64,000 nt of DNA, from NCBI RefSeq assembly GCF_014158035.1, contig NZ_JACFXW010000001.1, forward strand, positions 744,001-808,000, in the 5' to 3' direction. Positions within the stretch are counted from its first letter, which is position 1. Every line of letters begins with the position of its first letter. The stretch is from Rhizobium sp. G21 (GTDB taxonomy: Bacteria; Pseudomonadota; Alphaproteobacteria; Rhizobiales; Rhizobiaceae). The translations under genes were made by a program, and so were the position numbers. The notes beneath the pieces are model-generated. The model made no database searches and had not been told where the DNA came from. It saw only the letters and a list, made by a program, of their open reading frames with translations. Positions 58,613 to 64,000 of the stretch are shown piece by piece.

Positions 58613-60190
58613 ATGACGGACGGTTCAAAATGGCGGACGCTGCCTGCATCGCTCGCGGCGCTGCGGTGGAGCAGTTTGCTGTTGCCGATTCTGATCGGCG
58701 CCCTCTGGGCTCTGTTCAGCTATCAGGCGATCGAACGTCAAGCGATCGCCAACGCCCGGTCCAAGGCCGATCTCATCCACCAATTCGTGGACCGGCTGGC
58801 GCTCACGCACACGTTGGTTCACCAGGCAACCCGGCAGCGCGCCCATGGCGAGAACCCCAACTTCCTGCATTCGGAAGCATTCCATCTCTTTCTCCAAGGC
58901 ATGGAAAAGTCGCAGAAGAGCAGCTTGGGTCTGTTGATCGTCGGCTTTGACGGCGTGGTCATGGCCTCCAGCCGTTCCTATCCGGTGAAAGCCAGGCTCG
59001 GACAGCGCGACTATATCGACGCGATCCGGCGGGGCGAGCGGATTTTCGTGGACCGCATCATGCTCAAGCCGGGAAAGAGCGATGCGATGGTGTTCGCGCA
59101 GCCCTTTTCGGTCGACGGGTTTTCAGGCGTGATCGTCTCGGCGGTCGCCGTCGATGCGCTTCGCAGCTATCTCCAGGCTATTGTGGAAAACAACGGCAAC
59201 GCCGCGTCGCTGATGCGTCTGGACGGAAAACTGCTGGTCCGCAACTTTGTCAGCCCGCCCTCGATGCTGCCCGCCGACTCCGGCGCCATGGTGGCGCTGA
59301 GGGAGGGCGCAGACGTCATCCGCACCGTCGCGAAGATAGACAATATCGAACGTATTTACGCCATGTCGATGCTCTCCGATCTGTCTCTCATGGTCAATTA
59401 CGGCGTCACGACGCGCTCCATATTCATCGAATGGGCCACACAGATCGCTCCGATTCTCGGGACGCTGCTCGCCTCGGGCGCGATCGGGTTTGTTCTGGTT
59501 GGCAAGGTCAGGAGCGATCTTGCCGCCCAGAGCTCCCGCCGCGAAGCGGAGGAATCGCAAAGGCGGCGCCAGGATGCGGAAAAACTCGCTGCCGAGCGCC
59601 AACGGTTGATGCAGGAACTCAATCACCGGGTAAAGAACAACCTGGCGCTGGTGGAAGCGATGATCGGAATGCAGATGCGACGTGAAAGCGCCATCAACGG
59701 CGCGGAACTCCGCGCGCGTGTTCATGCAATCTCGAGGAGGTTCGACCTCCTCTATCGCGCCGGCGGAGATTCCCAGGTCAACCTCGTCTGTCTGATTGAC
59801 CAGATCAGTCATAGCCCGGCGATCATCCCGCTGGAGAACGACATCGTCCTGAAATTCGAGCACAACGGCCCCATTCTGCTCAGGGCCGACCAGGCGACGC
59901 CGCTGGCGCTCATCGTCACCGAGCTTCTCACCAATGCAGTGAAACACGCCTTCAGCAGTGATTCGGATCGCAAGATCGACATCGAACTTCGAAGAGCTGG
60001 GCCGGAAATCACACTGTCGGTGCGAGACAACGGCGTCGGCTTGCCGGAGCACACCAAACGGAGTTCGGGGCTGGCGATGGTGCGGGCCTTCTCTCAACAG
60101 ATCGGCGGCTCCATCGATATTATGCGCGAGCCAGGCAGAGGCGCGCATTTCATCATTCGCTTCTCGAGCGACGAACCGTCGCCTCAGTAA
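58613..60190 (+). CDS. membrane sensor histidine kinase, HisKA_2/HWE type
   Basis: 525 residues. N-terminal membrane segment (about 20-40), a periplasmic dCache-like sensor (about 45-275), a second membrane segment near 285-305, a coiled coil, and a HisKA_2 domain with His338 in LMQELNHRVKNNLALVEAMI. The ATPase domain has LIVTELLTNAVKHAF, VRDNGVGLPE and GLAMVRAFSQQIGGSIDI. This class often feeds the general stress response or light and osmotic pathways in alphaproteobacteria. No response regulator gene lies alongside. Confidence 0.87.
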   Translation: MTDGSKWRTLPASLAALRWSSLLLPILIGALWALFSYQAIERQAIANARSKADLIHQFVDRLALTHTLVHQATRQRAHGENPNFLHSEAFHLFLQGMEKSQKSSLGLLIVGFDGVVMASSRSYPVKARLGQRDYIDAIRRGERIFVDRIMLKPGKSDAMVFAQPFSVDGFSGVIVSAVAVDALRSYLQAIVENNGNAASLMRLDGKLLVRNFVSPPSMLPADSGAMVALREGADVIRTVAKIDNIERIYAMSMLSDLSLMVNYGVTTRSIFIEWATQIAPILGTLLASGAIGFVLVGKVRSDLAAQSSRREAEESQRRRQDAEKLAAERQRLMQELNHRVKNNLALVEAMIGMQMRRESAINGAELRARVHAISRRFDLLYRAGGDSQVNLVCLIDQISHSPAIIPLENDIVLKFEHNGPILLRADQATPLALIVTELLTNAVKHAFSSDSDRKIDIELRRAGPEITLSVRDNGVGLPEHTKRSSGLAMVRAFSQQIGGSIDIMREPGRGAHFIIRFSSDEPSPQ

Positions 60191-60375
60191 TAGATCGGCG
60201 AGACCGGCGTTTCGTCATCTTTTTCCGGAGCCGAAAGGCGGTCCAGAAACCTCAGCCAGAGGGTTCGGTCGCCAGCGCGACGCGCCGTCGCCTGGGGCAA
60301 GGCGTAGACCGGTCCAGTGGACGGCCACGAGTCGCGTTCGCGAAGCGGCGAGCGGATGGAAGCGCTGAGTTGCAT
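60184..60375 (-). CDS. small hypothetical protein (63 aa)
   Basis: 63 residues starting MQLSASIRSPLRERDSWPST. It overlaps the kinase gene end-to-end by seven bases. The strong ribosome-binding site AAAGGAGG lies six bases before the ATG at 60375, which is the main reason to accept it. No family is recognised; the sequence is basic in the middle with an acidic, aromatic end (SPIYY). Confidence 0.5.
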   Translation of the reverse strand: MQLSASIRSPLRERDSWPSTGPVYALPQATARRAGDRTLWLRFLDRLSAPEKDDETPVSPIYY

Positions 60376-60440
60376 GGAAACCTCCTTTGCTACGCAGCAT
60401 CAACGCCGCGGTCGAAGTGAGGTTCCTTTTCGTTAACGAA

Positions 60441-61030
60441 TTAGCGCACCTGATCGAGCAGACGCTTGCATTCGAGCAGGTCGAACAGCGCCTCCTGAAG
60501 CAGCGCCCGGTCTTCCTTGCCCATCGCGCCGCCGCCGCCGAACGCCGGCTCGTCGTCGCCGCCGCCGATGAGTCCGAAAAAGCGCCTGTTGGCGGGCGGC
60601 TTGGGGCGGCCGACCAACTGGTCGTCGTCAGAAAGGATGCCCTTGGGCAACGCATGGGAAACAACTGATGGCGAAATGGACATCGGCGGCGGAGGCGGCG
60701 CGTCATCCGGCTCGTCCCGGCTCTGTGCGGCGAGCGCCTCCATCGTGGCGAGATCGCCGGACGCGGCCGCCGCGACGAACTTGTTGCCATTCGTCTTCAG
60801 GAGTTTCTGCACGCCCTTGATCGTATAGCCGTGATCGTAGAGCAGATGGCGGATTCCTTCAGCAGCTCGACGTCGTCGGGGCGATAATAGCGGCGGCCGC
60901 CGCCGCGCTTGAGCGGCTTGATCTGCGGAAAGCGCGTTTCCCAAAAACGCAGCACATGCTGCGGCAGGTCTAGGTCTTCGGCGACTTCGCTGATGGTGCG
61001 AAACGCGTCCGGACTTTTTCCATGTTTCAA
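60441..61030 (-). CDS. MerR family regulator, reading frame broken once
   Basis: About 196 residues when repaired. The N terminus has the MerR helix-turn-helix, [20 protein letters not shown] and [20 protein letters not shown]. The second half, in another frame, begins [20 protein letters not shown] and has a Pro-rich, then acidic tail. The break near 60857 is repaired by one [19 protein letters not shown]. Its place beside ihfA is conserved in Rhizobiales; this regulator is a short helical type without metal cysteines and its targets are unknown. Confidence 0.85.
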
Positions 61031-61084
61031 AAAACTCCGCTGTCGCCGACGGCTTCTCGCTTCTCGAAGCGCGATAGGCCTGCG

Positions 61085-61438
61085 TCAGGCCTTCTGTTCG
61101 GCCGCCTTGGCCTCGGCGGGCTTGGCCTTGGCCTTGCGCGCCAGATGGCTCTTGAGAATGCGGTTCTTCAGCACGTTGGAGGCCTTGAAGGTCATCACGC
61201 GACGCGGCGAGATCGGCACTTCCTCACCCGTCTTGGGATTGCGGCCGATGCGCTCGTTCTTGCTGCGCACCTGGAAGGTGGCGAAGGAGGAAAGCTTGAC
61301 GCTCTCGCCGCGCACGATGGCGTTGCAGATCTCGTCGATCACCGTCTCGACCAGTTGCGCGGACTCCGTCCTCGACAACCCAACCTTGCGAAAGACCGAT
61401 TCCGCCAGATCCGCTCTCGTCACAGTCTTGCCGCTCAT
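61085..61438 (-). CDS. ihfA: integration host factor alpha subunit
   Basis: DNA-bending protein, 117 residues. It starts [20 protein letters not shown] and contains [40 protein letters not shown] and a Lys/Ala-rich C-terminal tail of about 20 residues beyond the usual end. It acts as a heterodimer with IhfB. It follows fabH by 108 bases and precedes merR. Confidence 0.95.
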   Translation of the reverse strand: MSGKTVTRADLAESVFRKVGLSRTESAQLVETVIDEICNAIVRGESVKLSSFATFQVRSKNERIGRNPKTGEEVPISPRRVMTFKASNVLKNRILKSHLARKAKAKPAEAKAAEQKA

Positions 61439-61546
61439 GGTCCCCCGCTTGATCTATCAACTAAGTGAAAATCATAGCGGAGACTATTGTTGTTGTCGGG
61501 CGGGGTCAAGCGCCCGACCGGGCATCAAAGCGGGATTTTCCTTGCT

Positions 61547-62516
61547 TTACCAGCGCAGTAGCACCGAGCCCCAGGTAAATCCGCCGCCCATGGCTTCCAG
61601 AAGCACGAGATCGCCCTTCTTGATGCGGCCGTCGCCTGCCGCAGCGGCAAGCGCGAGCGGAATCGACGCCGCCGAGGTGTTGCCGTGCTGGTCGACGGTC
61701 ACGACCACTTTTTCCATCGGAATCCCGAGTTTTTCGCCGAGCCTTCGATGATGCGGACATTGGCCTGATGCGGCACCAGCCAGTCGATCGATTCGAGGGG
61801 CAGTTGCACGGCTTTGAACGCATCGACGATCACGTCGGTGATCATGCCCACCGCATGCTTGAAGACTTCGCGGCCCTCCATGCGCAGATGACCGACGGTG
61901 CCCGTCGAGGACGGGCCGCCGTCGACATAGAGCTTGTCCTTGTGGGAACCGTCCGAGCGCAGATGCGCCGTCAGCACGCCGCGGTCGTTGCTCGCGCCCT
62001 CGCCTTCGCCGGCTTCCAGCACCAGCGCGCCGGCGCCGTCGCCGAACAGCACACAGGTGGTCCGGTCGTTCCAGTCGAGGATGCGAGAAAAGGTTTCGGC
62101 GCCGATCACCAGCACGCGCCTCGCCAGGCCGCCGCGGATATAGGCGTCGGCGGTGGTGACGGCATAGACGAAGCCGGTGCAGACCGCCTGCATGTCGAAG
62201 GCGGCGCCATGCTTCATGCCGAGGCGGTTCTGAATGTTGACCGCAGTAGCGGGGAAGGTATTGTCGGGCGTCGACGTCGCCACGATGATCAGGTCTATGT
62301 CGTCGGGCGTCAGTCCGGCATTGTCGAGCGCCGCCCGCGCCGCGGCTCCCCGAGCGACGCGGAGGTCTCGCCCTCGCCGGCGATGTAGCGCTGTCGGATG
62401 CCGGTTCGCTGCACGATCCATTCGTCGGTGGTGTCCACCATGGATTCCATTTCGCGATTGGTGACGACGCGTTTCGGCAGAGCGGAGCCGAACCCGCGCA
62501 CAATCGATCGGATCAT
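61547..62516 (-). CDS. fabH: beta-ketoacyl-ACP synthase III, reading frame broken twice
   Basis: Starts fatty-acid synthesis by condensing acetyl-CoA with malonyl-ACP. About 323 residues when repaired. First frame: [20 protein letters not shown]. Second frame: [20 protein letters not shown] with the catalytic cysteine, and [15 protein letters not shown] with the histidine. Third frame: [20 protein letters not shown] with the asparagine. Each junction is repaired by one base: a G run near 62352 and CC near 61743 ([13 protein letters not shown]). It follows plsX by two bases. Confidence 0.93.
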
Positions 62517-62518
62517 TT

Positions 62519-63582
62519 TTACAGCATCCCGTTGGCGTTTTCGTCCTGAGGGTCCGAGGGCGGGACCCGTAAGGTATGGTATTTCCTCAAGTCTGCGTCG
62601 ATTTTCTGCAGCAGACCGTTGCGGACCATGTCATATCCGACCTTGATGGCAGCCGCATAGCCCTCGCCATCGGTTCCGCCATGACTTTTTATGACAATGC
62701 CGTTCAATCCGAGAAAGACGCCGCCATTGACTTTTCGCGGGTCCATCTTCTCGCGCAGCACGTCGAAGGCGCTCTTGGCGAGGAGATAGCCGATCTTGGC
62801 CATCAGGCTGCGCTTGATGGCGGCTTTCAGAAAATCGGAAATCTGCCGCGCCGTGCCCTCGGCGGCCTTGAGCGCGATATTGCCGGTGAAGCCTTCCGTC
62901 ACCACGACGTCGACGGTGCCGCGGCCGATGTCGTCGCCTTCGACGAAGCCATGATAGTCGATCGTATCGAGATTGACCTCGCGAAGCAGGCGTCCGGCTT
63001 CCTTGACTTCTTCCTGGCCCTTGATTTCTTCCACGCCGACATTGAGAAGGCCGACGGTGGGCCTGCGCACTTCGAACAGCGCACGCGCCATGGCGCCGCC
63101 CATCAGCGAGAAATCGAGCAGTTGCTGGCTGTCGGCCCCGATCGTCGCGCCGATGTCGAGCACGATGCTCTCGCCGCGCGTCGTGGGCCAGATGCCGGCG
63201 ATGGCCGGACGCTCGACATTCGCCATGGTGCGCAGGCAGAATTTCGACATCGCCATCAGCGCGCCGGTATTGCCCGCAGACACCGCGACATCGGCTTCGC
63301 CGAGCTTCACCGCCTCGATCGCCCGCCACATCGACGACGCGTACCGGCCGCGACGCAGGGCCTGGCTCGGCTTTTCGTCCATGCGGATCGCCACATCGCA
63401 ATGGTGGAAGACGGAGCGATCCCTGAGCTTCGGGTATTTCGCCATGATCGGCTGGCAGACATCCTCTTGACCATAGATGATGAACTGGATGTCCGGCTGC
63501 CGCAGAAGAGCGATGGATGCACCTTCGAGGCAGACTTCAGGGCCGAAATCGCCCCCATGGCGTCGATGGAAATTCTGATCAC
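62519..63582 (-). CDS. plsX: phosphate acyltransferase PlsX, reading frame broken once
   Basis: Converts acyl-ACP to acyl phosphate for phospholipid synthesis. About 354 residues when repaired. The true start is the ATG at 63582, [10 protein letters not shown]. The frame breaks in a run of five G at 63552-63556; one more G gives [19 protein letters not shown]. Other family stretches are [40 protein letters not shown] and [20 protein letters not shown]. It leads the plsX-fabH-ihfA-merR gene order typical of the group. Confidence 0.93.
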
Positions 63583-63720
63583 GTCGTTTCTGATCCCTAT
63601 TAGCCCAAGGCCTGGGCCTCGGCCATTGCGGCCAAAATAATGCTTTCGGCCCCACTTACAACCCCCATGACGATCCCTTCGGATCTCGTCGCAACCGGGA
63701 TCGCCGCGTGGCCTCGCCGC

Positions 63721-64000
63721 TTATTTGTCGAGCTTCATGGATTTGAGCACCGCGAACGGAGAAGGTTTCTTGTCCTCTGCGGCGGTGGATTCGATCCGGT
63801 CGGAAAAAGCCGCTCCCGGCTTGCGCGGATAGGGGTCGAGTCCCATCGCGGCGAGTTCGGCCACAAGCGCGCCGATGTCGATCGCATCGCCGGAAAAGGT
63901 TTCCGGTAGATCCGGACCGTCGGGATCGACGATCAGTTCGCCTTCGTCATTGGCGGGCATGCGCGCGAGCGCGGAGCCTTCCGGAACGAAAATCTGGTCG
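63721..64000 (-). CDS. DUF177 (YceD) protein, C-terminal part, runs off the window
   Basis: At least 92 residues; the 5' end lies beyond base 64000. The visible sequence DQIFVPEGSALARMPANDEG, then ELIVDPDGPDLPETF and the end KPSPFAVLKSMKLDK, is the C-terminal half of YceD/DUF177, a protein tied to 23S rRNA processing. In alphaproteobacteria it commonly stands just upstream of plsX, as here. Confidence 0.85.
   Translation of the reverse strand, partial: DQIFVPEGSALARMPANDEGELIVDPDGPDLPETFSGDAIDIGALVAELAAMGLDPYPRKPGAAFSDRIESTAAEDKKPSPFAVLKSMKLDK

Overview
The window looks like a chromosomal piece of a GC-rich alphaproteobacterium of the order Hyphomicrobiales (Rhizobiales). The grounds are a CckA-type hybrid kinase, the order plsX-fabH-ihfA-merR, DUF982, DUF2842, DUF6455 and DUF1127-like small proteins, a rhizobial-type LuxR/LuxI pair and the ExoY/Wza/GumC style of exopolysaccharide genes. 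The genus cannot be fixed from sequence alone. No prophage, CRISPR array, rRNA operon or intact insertion sequence is seen.

Layout. 0-7.5 kb: two tandem Bcr/CflA-type drug transporters, two inositol-monophosphatase paralogues with ttcA, a small membrane protein, rpsD and a TerC-type membrane protein. 7.5-8.4 kb: a 271-bp palindromic mobile-type element touching the end of a MazF toxin gene, its antitoxin and a dyad operator. 8.4-12.8 kb: HerA-like ATPase, small membrane proteins, a HemG-like flavodoxin and a lone flagellin gene. 12.8-22.4 kb: icd, a family of secreted proteins with a conserved two-cysteine unit, trmJ-murI, an EAL protein, a SulP transporter and a membrane GGDEF protein. 22.5-31.5 kb: alaS, recA, the pseudouridine pair psuK-psuG and assorted small enzymes. 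31.5-45.3 kb: a FliO-like protein, cckA, an EamA exporter, a TonB-dependent siderophore receptor, rplM-rpsI, an agmatinase, a periplasmic sulfatase-fold transferase and argC. 45.4-48.4 kb: luxR, luxI, ctaA and a DUF2842 protein. 48.5-58 kb: an exopolysaccharide locus (CelD-like acyltransferase, GumC-like, Wza-like, two GT4 enzymes, an ExoY-like initiating transferase and a Wzy-like polymerase). 58.2-64 kb: tRNA-Pro, an HWE-type histidine kinase, and merR-ihfA-fabH-plsX-DUF177.

The genes fit a free-living or host-associated bacterium that switches surface behaviour. The window holds a quorum-sensing pair, both halves of c-di-GMP turnover, a cell-cycle kinase, flagellin and an exopolysaccharide locus. 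Any regulatory links between them are inference.

A striking technical feature is that fifteen genes, including recA, fabH, plsX, murI, argC and ctaA, are broken by single-base frame changes. Each is rescued by one indel, two in fabH and in the TIM-barrel gene, often in a run of G or C. The simplest reading is residual sequencing or assembly error, not gene decay. Coordinates for these genes give the whole reconstructed span.
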